This document shows positions 10,450 to 20,872 of a stretch of DNA of 64,000 nt, piece by piece (positions within the stretch are counted from its first letter, which is position 1; every line of letters starts with the position of its first letter). Origin of the DNA: Fallopia convolvulus. Taxonomy: Eukaryota; Streptophyta; Magnoliopsida; Caryophyllales; Polygonaceae. The position numbers and the translations under genes are program-made. The DNA lies in assembly GCA_964016875.1 (NCBI GenBank), contig OZ024721.1, positions 10,483,001 through 10,547,000 of the forward strand, given 5' to 3'. Under the pieces are notes generated by a model. That model was not told where the DNA came from and did no database searches. It saw nothing but the letters and a program-made list of their open reading frames with translations.

Positions 10450-11742
10450 TGATGTCCGCTTTTTAGTCGTGTTTTTAGGGTATGTTTTTAGCGTGTTTGA
10501 GTCTTTTTCTTTATTTTTGTTTTTTGTTTTGATTCTTTTGTGTAGGTTTTGATATTTTGTTGAGATATGGAGTCTACATAAGCTTTGGTTGAGTTTTGTA
10601 GGTTTTTAGAAGCTGTTTGGAGCACTTTTGAGGAAAAGAGCAAAACCGAGGAGAAATGCTAAAGGAAAAGCTCAAGCAATGAATTCCATAAAGTCATTGA
10701 AGATCAAGTTTGACCTTGGAAAGAGATAGAGAAATTCGTTACAATAACATAGGAAAAAGAATCAAGTCAAACGAAGTTGTAACGAATCCGCTACGCATGT
10801 TTTACTCAAGGTTGTTCGTAGTGTTGTCACAGCTCGGTACCGAGGTGCACAAGTCGGTACCGAGGCATCCCGTGTCGTAGCGAAGACCGAGATGGCGTAT
10901 TTAATTGTACTTTTATCCTATTTCCTTTTATGTTATTAGATAGATTTAAGGGATATATCTTATTAGAAGATTTATTTCCTTATAGATAGATTTAAGATAG
11001 ATTAGTTTCTCTATAAATACCCTTCTCTAGCTCTAGTTTTGGGTGGAGATACGACAGACGATTGAGGAGGAAGAGAGAAGACTGGGAGGGGAGAGATTTT
11101 GGAGAAACTTGGAAGACAAGTTTGTTTGGATTCAAGTTGTAAGCTTTCTTTTTTAATATAATTTTTATGTTTTCAATTATGATTTTTGAGTAGTTTTCTC
11201 TCTCTAAGGTTGGGGTTAAACCCAACAATGGTTGTGCATGCTTGTTTATGATCATGTCTTGATTGTTTTATTGCATGAATCTATTCTCTTGTTCTTAATC
11301 CTTGAAACGAAAGTTGAAGGGAATTTCTCATTCATAGTTGAAGCGAAAGCGGAAACCTTGAATCAGAATAGTCAAATTAGGGTTTTGAAGTAAAAGCGGA
11401 TCTATCTTAGTTGAAGTACAAGAGATTAGATAGTAAGTTTGTTGATTGAACGAAAGTTAGTTGATTTACTTGCTTAAAGTTGACGAAAGTTAGCGCCTTT
11501 ATGTGATAAAAGCATGATCTTTATGTTTCATTAGCATTTGCATGCATAATTGTTGTTGTGCTGACACCCTAAACCTTAGATTTTATCTTTCCTTGCTAAA
11601 AACCCTAGATTAATTGATTACTTGTGCCCCAAGTAAAAAAAATTAGTATTGACTTTCTCCCTGTGGACGAACCTGACTTCGCTATACACAGCAGGGTCTT
11701 GACTACAAATTTATTTGTTGTCGAGTAAATTGACCCTCAACA
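10450..11742 (+). repeat. 5' LTR of element D
   Basis: 1,293 bp from TGATGTCCGC to CCCTCAACA. A TATAAATA box at 11,012-11,019 is followed by CCCTTCTC, as in the A and B LTRs. A palindrome pair lies at 10,825-10,868. Confidence 0.9.
11012..11019 (+). promoter_or_regulatory. TATA box in the 5' LTR of D
   Basis: TATAAATA followed by CCCTTC. The equivalent boxes are at 21,416-21,423 and 40,056-40,063 (A) and on the - strand at 3,489-3,482 and 8,212-8,205 (B). The conserved position marks the likely element promoter. Confidence 0.65.
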
Positions 11743-11745
11743 AAT

Positions 11746-11763
11746 TGGTGTCGTTGCCGGGGA
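11746..11763 (+). promoter_or_regulatory. Primer binding site of element D
   Basis: TGGTGTCGTTGCCGGGGA, three bases after the LTR end. It differs by two C-to-T changes from the site in A. Such changes fit cytosine deamination or a diverged tRNA-Asp match. Confidence 0.85.
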
Positions 11764-12073
11764 GATTTCAATAGTGCCATGTTTTGTTCATTGAGAGTTT
11801 TTCGGGACTCGGACGAGTCGGTAACGATCCCCCTAACGATACCGACCTTGTTGGGCAACCCAGTTTCTGTGTTTTTTTGTTTATCGAGTTGTTACCGACC
11901 CTATCCAAGTCGGTACCGACCCTGTCGACAGGTAGTTGCTTCTTTCTTTTAATCTTTTGTTTTACGGGATCACCGCAGGCTCGATACCGACCCCTTAGGC
12001 CTCGGTACCGACCCTAGTGAGAACCCGTTTTGCTTCTTGATTTCGTTTTTGTTTTTGTTTTTGCTTATAGTGT

Positions 12074-13811
12074 ATGCCAGCTGAAGGACGTCGAGTTGTC
12101 TCTAATCCAATAGTAGACTCTGAACCCGAGCGATCCTTCCACCGACGATTAAGAGAACGCATAGCCATGGCTATGATACCTGAAGAGATGGTACAACAGA
12201 TGGCTACTCTCCAGAGGCATCTCGAAGCCACACAACTTGAAAAAAACCACTCTACAGGAACAACTCAATGCCTATCCGAGGAATGCCAAACAATATATGT
12301 ATCCAGAACCGAGGGTGCCAGAGTCTGCAATCGTGCTTCCGGAGATAGAGAAGACCTTTGAGATCAAACCTCAATTTATATCCTTGATCAAAAGGGCTCA
12401 GTTTGAGGGAAAACCCATTGAGTGCCCAATAGAACATATTAGAAATTTCCTTGATTTATGTGACACTATTGGTGTTAACGGTGTCTCTTTGGAATATGTT
12501 TTGTTGAAAGCTTTTAAGTGGTCTCTTGCAGGAAAGGCCCTGAGCTGGTTAGAGAGCCTACCTCCCAAGTCAAAATGGGAAACTTTGCATGACTTGTTCA
12601 TGACAAAGTTCTTCCCACCTGCTAAGACTACGGAGTTAAAGAAGCGTATCACCTCCTACCACAGGCTGCCTAACGAGACCTTTGTGGAGATGTGGGAGAG
12701 ATTCAAGGAGATGCTCAGACAATGCCCTACTCATGGGCAACCACAATATGTGCTCCAAGAAATCTTCTTCCAAGGGATCAATGCTGAGAAGAAAAACCGC
12801 ATCAATCTTCACACTACTTGTGATTTCATTGAGATGGATCCCGATGAGGCATGGGCATTACTCGACAAGTTGACCAAGTACGATGCAATGTATGGAGTAC
12901 AGCAAGCCCAGCAGCCCCAACGAAGGCTCTATAATCCGATCAAGGATGAGATCGACCTTGAAGTGAAGCACCAATTCTTGCAAGATGAGATCAACCGCCT
13001 GAAGAAGCAGGTAAGTTATCTTAAATCATCTCCATCTTGTCAAGAATGTGGGTCTTAATCCCATGCTACTTCCGCCTGCAGTAACTTGCAACAGGTCCGT
13101 GCTGCTGCTGCATATGAAGAAGCTAACTACATGAGGGGTCCCTATAGGAACCAAGTATATAATTCTTATGCAGGGAGGAATAACAATTAGCCCACCTGGA
13201 GCAACTATGCATATGGCCAAAGGAGCCAACCTCCTCAGCAAGATCAGAGGATTCCACCTAATCGACCTCCAAGCTATCAAGAAACATCATCATGGGTGAA
13301 TGGACTCCATGAAGGGATCAATGGAGTGAAAAATGAAATCAGTGGAGTCTGTTCTGACCTAAAAGGTGTACAAGAATAGTTGGGAGAGATTGAGACATGG
13401 AGAAAGAATGTAAACTCCCAACAAGGCAACCTAGCTGCACAAATTCCGAGACCGCAAGGGCAACTTCCGGGCCGACCCGAAGAGAACCCTAGAGAACAAA
13501 TTACAGCCACACACCTCAGAAGTGGCAAGGAGTTGCCAGATCGAGCCAAGCCTAAAGATACTGAGCACAACAACGAAGATGATGCCCCGGTCAGGTTCGT
13601 TACTGACCCCAACAAGGTCGATACCGAGGCTCCCCAGCACAATACCGAGCTCCCCAACCCAGGTAAGTTCTCGAATCTAGGTCATTCTCTCAGTCCCAGG
13701 CTCGGTACCGACCCCACCAGGGTCGACAACGACCCTTCTCCTGCACCAATCGACCCTCTTGTCGATTCGGTAGGGCCTCAATTCGGGTTTCTCTCTATCC
13801 CGAGTCCGTAA
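12074..13811 (+). pseudogene. Gag of element D with zinc knuckle and linker (frameshifted)
   Basis: The start ATG at 12,074 (MPAEGRRVV) is aligned with the gag starts of A and C. An indel in the A-run at 12,239-12,246 shifts the frame, and the main domain continues at 12,237-13,058. This contains the retrotransposon gag core (KWSLAGKALSWLESLPP, LPNETFVEMWERFKEML, QCPTHGQP). A CX2CX4HX4C knuckle follows (CQECGS then SHATSAC), but a TAA at 13,056-13,058 sits inside it. The frame resumes with a coiled, Gln-rich part (13,380-13,811) ending in a linker with LGTDP and VDNDP repeats encoded by palindromes. Two more stops lie near 13,188 and 13,379. Gag would package the RNA; this copy cannot encode it in one piece. 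Confidence 0.85.
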
Positions 13812-14921
13812 AAAACTCTTCCTTTCTCGATTAACAAGTCTAATGATGTCACGGAAGGAAAGTTTAGATGGTTTGTCAAAATTCTTCAAGGCTTAAATAT
13901 TTCTATTCCATTTACTAAAGCCCTTAATGAAATGCCTACCTACACTAAATTCTTAAAAGAGATTTTGAGCAGCAAAAGATCTATCTTAGAGTTGTCAAGT
14001 GAAGTCCGATCTATAAAGCTCCTTGAGAAACTCGGTGATCCAGGTAAGTTTGCAATTTCAATTGGTATTGGAACTCACCATTTTAAAGCTCTATGTGATC
14101 TAGGTGCCAGTGCTAGTTTATTACCATTATCTATTTGGACCAAAGCTAACATGGGACCACTAGAGCATGTTGATATGAATCTCTACATGGCAGACGGATC
14201 TTCTGTAAAAGCAGCTAGAGTCGTTGACGATGTCCCTATCCAAGTTCGAAAATTCTTTGTCCCCAATGACTTGATTGTTCTAGACATGCCAGAAGACCCT
14301 GTGGTACCAATCAATCTTAGAAGACCATTCTTAGCTACCGATGGGGCACGTGTAGATGTTAGAAAAGGACTTCTCACGTTTGATATTGGAGAAGAGAAGG
14401 TCGAATTTCATTTCAATTCGCCCGTAAGCGAAGTGGCTAGTTGTAGTACTGAGGAGCCTTCCGACCCACCATGGCTTGGTACCGACCCCTCCCTGAGTAC
14501 AAAAACGAGCAAATTCAATGGAGACACGCCTACTGAGGAGCCTACCGACCCACAGTGGGTCGGTACCGAACCCAACACCATTACCGAGTCTGATCAGCAC
14601 GATATCGAGGTACTTCCAGATCCAGCAGGGTTGTTAACGACCCACATAGCCTCGGTAACGAGCCCTTTTTTGCTCGATCAAGGTAAGTCTTCTTATTCTG
14701 GTCTGATTGATTCTGGTTATGATCCTTTTTCCTATCCTTGTTCTATGTTAGATCCTACTGTTAGTCATATGAAGGAGTCGAAACCTCCTTGGTTTTCGGA
14801 TTATACTAACCCTGTCGTAGGATTACCGAGCATACTTATTGATGATCGAGGGCCAAATACTTTGGAGAGAAGCTATGATGTTTTTCAAGCTAATATGGGG
14901 TTTCTTTTGATCCCGACATAG
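13812..14921 (+). pseudogene. Aspartic protease of element D (largely open frame)
   Basis: This continues the gag frame after a TAA at 13,809-13,811. The open part from 13,932 encodes 329 residues. The active-site segment ALCDLGASASLLPLS lies near residues 59-73, then MADGSSVK. The usual ILGRPFLATAG is altered to INLRRPFLATDG, so the glycine of the conserved hydrophobic-Gly element is lost. The tail is rich in EEPSDPP and GTEP repeats and ends with PPWFSDYTNP, as in A and C. RT does not follow; the stop at 14,919-14,921 leads into non-coding sequence. Likely inactive by the G-to-R change (inference). Confidence 0.85.
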
Positions 14922-14947
14922 CTGGATGGAAGCAGCCCTGATCCGCT

Positions 14948-15003
14948 AAGGTAAGTTCATCGGGCTAACGAAGTTAAAAGTAGTGCTTACGGGAGGCAAC
15001 CCG
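14948..15003 (+). other. Conserved post-protease motif (copy in D)
   Basis: AAGGTAAGTTCATCGGGC, then GTGCTTACGGGAGGCAACCC. See the copies at 1,255-1,310 and 25,056-25,112. Confidence 0.75.
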
Positions 15004-16872
15004 CTTTCGTTTTTAGTTTTTGTTTTTGCTTTCTTAGTTCTTTTTGCTAGCTTTCTTTTGACTTATTTTTAGGTTATATTAGTGTAGTAGGATAGAGGTT
15101 TTTTTTAAAGTGACTGAGGTACAAGAAGAACAAGTGCTAAACAGAAGATTCAAGACACTCGGTACAAGTGCAACAACAAAGGAAATCAGTGTACAGCAAG
15201 CTCGTTACCGACCTTGACAGGTTCGGTATCGACCCTCACAGGTTCGGTACCGACCCTGTATAAGAAAACCGAGAAAATTCATTACTCCTTTGTGATCAAT
15301 GGTTTCAAACAAATTCAGCTTTATTTTGTAAGTTCCCTTTTCTCTTATCCTCTTTATTTTTCTTGTCTTTATTTTAAACAATGGTGACATTGTAATTTTA
15401 AGTATGGGGTATGGGAAAAGGAAACTCAGTTTCAGTTTTTTTCTCAGTTTTGTGTCTTTGTTTGTATTTTTAGGATTGATTATATTCCACTTAGATGTCC
15501 TATGATATGCTTTAACTTGCTTGATCATGTGATTTCATAGCATGTTTGGAGAGCTTTGCCTGAATCATGTTGAAAATTTGTTTTTATGTGGATATTTAGC
15601 TTGTGATGAAATTGAGCACATATGATCTTAGGTAGAAGTGACTAAAATCCAACAAAAATTGCTACCTTGTGAGTTATTTTTGGCCTTATTGGGAGAACAT
15701 CAAAAATCCCTCTTCTTTTCTTGTGTGATTCTACCCTACTTATGCATATTATCTCTTGTCATTGATATGGTTATATATTACTTGAGACCTATATGAAATA
15801 TTAGTTCATTACATGTGAGATCATATGATGGAGAACTTATTTTTCATAAGCCCTATTAATCCTTATCCTACCTTTTTATTATTCCTCTTTTTGAAGCCAA
15901 TTTGAGCCTTAAAGCCTTTTACTTTTAGCTCCACAAAAATTATTCCGTAGCCAAAGAAGCTTGACCCTATCCGGGGATTAGGACTTAGTGTTGGTGGTTG
16001 TTATGATTTTGTTGAGTGAGTTGTATTGGTTCAAGTGTGGGGTAATATGGGTTGGGTGAAGTGAAAGTCTTGCAGTTTATCATGTAAAAGGAGTTTGGTT
16101 CCCTGAATGCACATACAAAATAAGTGGAAAGTAAAGGGGAAAAACATAACAGAGAAAAATACAGAGTCGATACCAACCTAGTAGGTTCGGTACAGACCTC
16201 CTCAGAAAGAAAAATGGAAAAATCCGAAAAGGAAGAGTTGAATAGTGAAAGTGTGCATGAGCCAAATTTCCTAAGTGTTTGTAAGCAAGATTAAGTTGGG
16301 ATATAAAAAGGGTTTGAGAAGTGAGTTGAGCTTTAAAGAAAAAGTGAGTTTGGTATATTTTCTTATGAAAGTTTGGAGATGTGTGAGTATTAGGAGTTTT
16401 TAATTCCTAGATATTATTAGCACCACATAGCCAAAATATTTCCATGCCTATTTGTTATTACCAAGCCCCGTTACAACCCGACCGAATGGAAACTTTATGA
16501 AGTTTTTAATTGAGACTAAGTTCTCTTGATGATTTGTATGTGTTTTGACATCTCAGGTGGAGAGTTTGGTGATATAAATAACAATGACTATGTTGATTTT
16601 TGTATTGGATTGAGTTGAGAGTTGTTATTATAAGCCTAAACACATGAGAGTTGAAAGAAACACATATCACTTGTGAGGTTGGATTTTTTGTTGCTTTTGC
16701 TTGAGGTTGCTTATATATGTGTGATGACGTTAGATTCACTTGTCTATCTATTTCTTCTTGAGCCTTGATGTTTCTTTTTTGATAAGGACATTGACTTGAT
16801 ATATGTGTTGATGGTTTTGATTCCTGTTTTATTGATTGCTTGTCCTCAAGCAAGTCTAAGTATGGGGTATTT
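15004..16872 (+). other. 3' non-coding region of element D
   Basis: No gene. ORF1 is missing. A triple palindrome cluster lies at 15,200-15,258. Conserved blocks, in the same order as in A and B: ACATTGTAATTTTAAGTATG (about 15,388-15,407), the ATATGATC...TTGTGAGTTATTTTTGGCCTT stretch (15,620-15,690), AGCTTGACCCTATCCGGGGA (15,959-15,978), ATTATTAGCACCACATAGCC (16,413-16,432), ACCAAGCCCCGTTACAACCC (16,461-16,480), the hairpin at 16,836 and AAGTATGGGGTATTTTG at the LTR. Confidence 0.75.
16836..16853 (+). other. PPT-proximal hairpin, element D, loop inverted
   Basis: TTGCTTG-TCCT-CAAGCAA in element sense. The stem equals that in A, B and F, but the 4-nt loop is the reverse complement of their AGGA. 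The flanks (GATT before and GTCTAAGTATGGGG after) are the same. Confidence 0.8.
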
Positions 16873-17239
16873 TGGTGTCCGCTTTTTAGTCTTGTTTGTA
16901 GGGTGTGTTTTTAGTGTGTTTGAGTCTTTTTCTTTATTTTTATGTTTTGTTTTGAGTCGTTTGTGTAGGTTTTCATATTTTCTTGAGATATGGAGTCTAC
17001 ATAAGCTTTGGTGGTGTTTATGTTTCATTAGCGTTTGCATGCATAATTGTTGTTGTGGTGACACCCTAAACCTTAGATTTTATCTTCCCTTGCTAAAAAC
17101 CCTAGATTAATTGATTACTTGCGCCCCAAGTAACAAAACTTAGTACTGACTCTCTCCTTGTGGACGAACCTGACTTCTCTATACACATCGGGGTCTTGAC
17201 TACAAATTTATTTGTTGTCGAGTAAATTGACCCTCAACA
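16873..17239 (+). repeat. 3' LTR of element D, internally deleted
   Basis: 367 bp from TGGTGTCCGC to CCCTCAACA. It matches the first 145 and last 220 bp or so of the 5' LTR. The junction is near 17,011, where CATAAGCTTTGGT is joined to GTTTATGTTTCATTAGC. The region with the TATA box has been lost. Confidence 0.9.
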
Positions 17240-17244
17240 GTAAC

Positions 17245-18519
17245 GACGCTTGGTTTCAACACATACAAAGAAAACAAGACGAATCAACTGCAGGCTCGGT
17301 ACCGACATGTGTGCCTCGGTAACGAGTCTATACGTAAGTAAAAACGAAGGTAATTCAAGTTCGAAAACAACTAGGATAAAGGTTTACCACGACATAATCA
17401 TGCATATGAACTAGTGTAAAGGATAAATATCACGCCTCAAAGATAAATCTATCTACTTTCGTTGACTTAAACAAGCAAATCAATCAATTTTCATAAATCA
17501 ATTCACTTTCTACTTATTTGGAATCCAAAGCTCGAAACTTTCTTGATCGAACAATATCAACATTCAAGTTAACAACTTTCTCTTTCGATCAAGTGATAAA
17601 ATCAAATTACCTCGACTTTTCGTCTAAGTATAAGCATAAAACAAGTAGTTTAAAGGATAAAAGGCAATCAAAACATTAACACACACATTCAATCATGCAT
17701 AACTATGCCGGGTTTCAACCCCGATCCTAGAGAAGTAAACTACTCACTCATGATTGAAATAAAACAAACAACTAGAATGAATGAAAACATCGAAATAAAA
17801 GCTTGCTTGAAATATAAAAATCTTGTCTTTCAAACACAATCACGTTCGACTTCGAAAGCAACAAAGCAAGGACTTGATCACAACCATCTCTCTCGATCGA
17901 CCCGGATGGAATCCCCCCTAAGATCTCTCTCCATATTCGAACGAACCCAAAAAAAAACTAACTACTTCCCCCCTAACTTGAATTAAAACAGGGTATTTAA
18001 ACTAAAAGAAACTATCTAACAAGGGTCCTAAAAGATAGAAACTTTCCTAACTAAAAAGATTACGAGATAAAAGATAGATTTTCTGAAAGTCGGCACCACC
18101 TACCGACACAGGCCCCCTCGGTAACCTGCACAGGGTCGGTAGACTCTTGCTGAATTCTTCGGACAAAATCTTGTTGCACAGCTCGGTACCGACCCTCACA
18201 GGTCGGTAACGAGCTCTCTGTATTTAGGTTTTTGTACACTCTTCATAGCTTCTATTTGATTTCAACGAGATCTTCAAGGCGTATTCTTTCTTCTCGTTCC
18301 TCCAATTATTCTCCACCAACCACTTGACTCAAGCTCTCCCAAAATGCTCCCTTCTGCTTAAAAAACCTATGAAAAACACAAAAACGGAGTAGCTTCCATA
18401 CTTTTCACAAAATATGTAAACTTATCCAAAAACACACAAAACGAACACTAAAACTCACTAAAACTCAACTAAACAACCTAAGAAAAACACCTAAAACTAT
18501 ACTAAAAACATGAACATCA
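17245..18519 (-). repeat. 5' LTR of element C, outer part
   Basis: This continues the LTR interrupted by D and ends at 18,519 with TGATG on the - strand. Text parallels the A and B LTRs, including the stretch ending AAACGGAGTAGCTTCCATAC near 18,382-18,401. Palindrome pairs lie at 17,294-17,330, 18,112-18,150 and 18,183-18,215. Confidence 0.85.
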
Positions 18520-20867
18520 TCTACGACAAAATTCATCCCACTTTGTTCGACTTTAATATTTCGTTTATGCTAATGTATAGGGTTCGAAAATTTTGGTTAT
18601 CTTACCATTATTCTTGGCCACTTTACCATTAAAGGTCATTCGCATTTGAATATCTATGGCATTTTTTGCGGTTTTCGAACAAATTAGTTTGAGTTTTGAT
18701 TATGTTACTTGAATCCGAGTTGATTTGGCCGAAACATTCAAGTTCTCATTACAATTTATATTTTTTTCATAGATCTAGGGTTATACATTCAATTTTCTAA
18801 CAATTTTTGTCGTCTTCTAGAAGATTAGGTTACTCGGGTCTCGCAATTCAATGAAGGTATTTTCTAAATCTAGTTAGTGGATCTCATAGTTCATGTTTTT
18901 ATCGTTGCATATTCATTATTGTAATATTTATATTCATTGTTTTATTTGACTGTTTTGATACCGTCTTGAACTCTATTTCTTATGAGCTTTATTTTTTTCC
19001 CTAGGTATCTCTCTTGACCAATTTCGTTCTGATATCATTAGAAGTTCGTCTTTTGAGGTAAGTCGATTAGACTTACTTAGCTACCGATTTTGATGTGTGC
19101 AAGATATGTACATATGATGTGTGTGGCTTTATTTTGGGATACATACTTGTACTTTTACTATACAACTATGCTAAGATAAATTGTTGGAAAGTATATTAGT
19201 AGATGAGTAATAATCCATATGTTGTTCGAATTGTTAAACATTGGCACCTAACTGATACGGCTATGACCATGGATGGCCGGGAAGGTAGAGACCTCCCTAG
19301 CTTAGTTATATGGCATGGAGGGTCATTTCAAAATCATACTAAAACGTCTTGTCGCAAAAAGGTCACATTTGTCATGATTTCAATATGCTTAATTCAATTA
19401 TTCTCAATTCGTAATCTACTCTTGTATATTCATATTTTTATTTGTAATATTCATAATATGTTTATATTCATATTTTTGTATGTTGGTATGTATGGTTGGA
19501 TATTGATGATTTTAAGCAGTCCATTTTTTTATTTGACCAAATTTACGCTTTTAGGAAGGTGGTTTTGTGTCGGCTATCTTACACAAGATTTATTTGGATC
19601 TCGTAATTCATAGAATGTATTTCTAATTTTGGTTGGTATCAATGGCATGCCGCGAATTTCGACATTCATGAATTTAAACATGTGTATTCATAAGTCTTAT
19701 AGTATATTCATGAACTCAATTATATGTATCTATGCCTTTATAATATGGTTAAGTGCAAGCTTTTTTTGATGATATTCATGTTTTTGGTTGATTATATTCA
19801 TGTTTTAGTTGATAATATTCATGTTTTTAATATGCTATATTCACTCTTGAAATTGACCATATTCATTCATGCTTTTTGTTGACGATATTCATGGTTTTAA
19901 GTGTGTAATTCCTAATTGAATCGATTATATTCCTACATTCAATTTTGATATTCATGCCTCTATTTTCGATATTCATGATTTTATGTTTCACGACGTAAGA
20001 ATTGTTATAAATATTTAACTTCTCAAATCTCATATTTAAAGGTAGAAGATGGCCGCACAATATCGAAAGAGGTCGAAGAAGAAGTCTAAAGAAGAGTGAT
20101 GACTTAGAAATTAAACTTTTTTCACTCTCTATATGCAAGATTTGTAATTAGGTAGTCATATCCACCTTATTAAGTGGTGATATTCACGGCAGTAGTTGGT
20201 GATACTCACAACATTAGGCTGTAATATTCATGTATTTGGGTGGTCATATTCACCATACTAGGTTTTGATACAAACAATTATATTCATGTAACTAAGTGGT
20301 GATATCCATGTAATTGGGTGGTGATATTCGTGTAATTGGTGGTGAAATTTGTATCCTTATAATTAGTTAATGACATAATTACATATTCATTTTATCATTT
20401 TCGATATATACGATTACATATTCATAGAACGAGTACATATTCATATTATAAATTTTTCTATTTATGACGGGAGTGGAAGAGAAAATAACAGAATATTAAT
20501 GAATATGACTATCACTTCGATATATATGATTACACATGAATATGCATTGTATAAAAATGATGCGTATACACAGATTTGAATATATGGATATTAGTTGTAC
20601 AAAACGAATTTTAATCATCTGATTTTGTTTCTCTCTTCTAATTATGGTTTTATAAGATCTAAATCTATTTCCCTCTCCTAATTCATTCATCAATTTTTTT
20701 ATCTTTAATTTTATTTTAATATAAAAGAAAACAACCTCCTTATCTCTCCTAATGCAATCCCATAAATCAGCCACACAAATCACTATATAAAGATGCAAGA
20801 TATCCCCGTAAATAGCATCCCATCTCACGACCCATTTTAATGCACACGATATTACCATAATAATAGG
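18520..20867. other. Old repeat DNA between elements C and A
   Basis: No gene is supported. The segment at about 18,995-19,380 is clearly related, by eye around 80%, to the - strand of 54,990-55,385. It includes TTGGAAAGTATATTAGTAGA and the ATGAGTAATAATCC stretch. The best reading is degraded LTR sequence of one family present in both orientations. The ORF at 19,203-19,613 lies in this block but is not kept as a frame in the other copy. From 19,428 the DNA becomes a low-complexity ATATTCATG region. Confidence 0.6.
19428..20345. repeat. Dispersed ATATTCATG motif array
   Basis: More than 20 copies or near copies of ATATTCATG (also with C or G variants) are scattered at irregular intervals of about 15-50 bp. 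Near 20,160-20,345 they become more regular, with a unit resembling GTGGTGATATTCATGTAATT. This looks like a degenerate minisatellite. Its origin is not recognised. Confidence 0.75.
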
Positions 20868-20872
20868 CTTAC

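Larger units (their letters stand above)
10450..17239 (+). mobile_element. Element D: Athila-like gag-protease element without pol
   Basis: Order on the + strand: 5' LTR 10,450-11,742, primer site, gag, protease, conserved motif, 3' non-coding region, 3' LTR 16,873-17,239. Flanks carry the 5-bp duplication GTAAC at 10,445-10,449 and 17,240-17,244. The target was the 5' LTR of element C. RT, integrase and ORF1 are all absent; the remnant just before 15,300 joins directly to post-ORF1 sequence. The 3' LTR has lost about 926 bp internally relative to the 5' LTR. Confidence 0.9.
1..18519 (-). mobile_element. Element C: Athila-like Ty3/gypsy retrotransposon, partial, host of two nested insertions
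   Basis: Reading leftwards on the - strand the order is 5' LTR (18,519-17,245 and 10,449-10,249), primer site (10,245-10,228), gag (10,135-8,756), protease (2,476-1,315), a conserved motif (1,310-1,255), a non-coding leader and the start of ORF1 (131-1). The 3' half and 3' LTR lie beyond the window. The element is split by D, which sits in its 5' LTR, and by B, which sits in the gag-protease linker. Removing B (2,525-8,750) and D (10,450-17,239), each with one copy of its 5-bp duplication, restores collinearity with element A. No RT, RNase H or integrase sequence lies between protease and ORF1. The 3-prime half being absent, the element's own target duplication (candidate TCTAC at 18,520-18,524) cannot be tested. 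Confidence 0.85.

Noticed and set aside
15205..15528. 107-codon - strand ORF opposite the D leader
   Set aside because: It reads through the palindrome cluster and conserved non-coding blocks on the wrong strand; palindromes create open frames on both strands.
19203..19613. 136-codon ORF starting MSNNPYVVRIVKHW
   Set aside because: A related short frame exists at 54,984-55,184 but the two diverge and break; it lies in degraded LTR sequence. No domain recognised.
19428..20345. CRISPR-like array
   Set aside because: Repeats are short, degenerate and irregularly spaced in a plant nuclear context.
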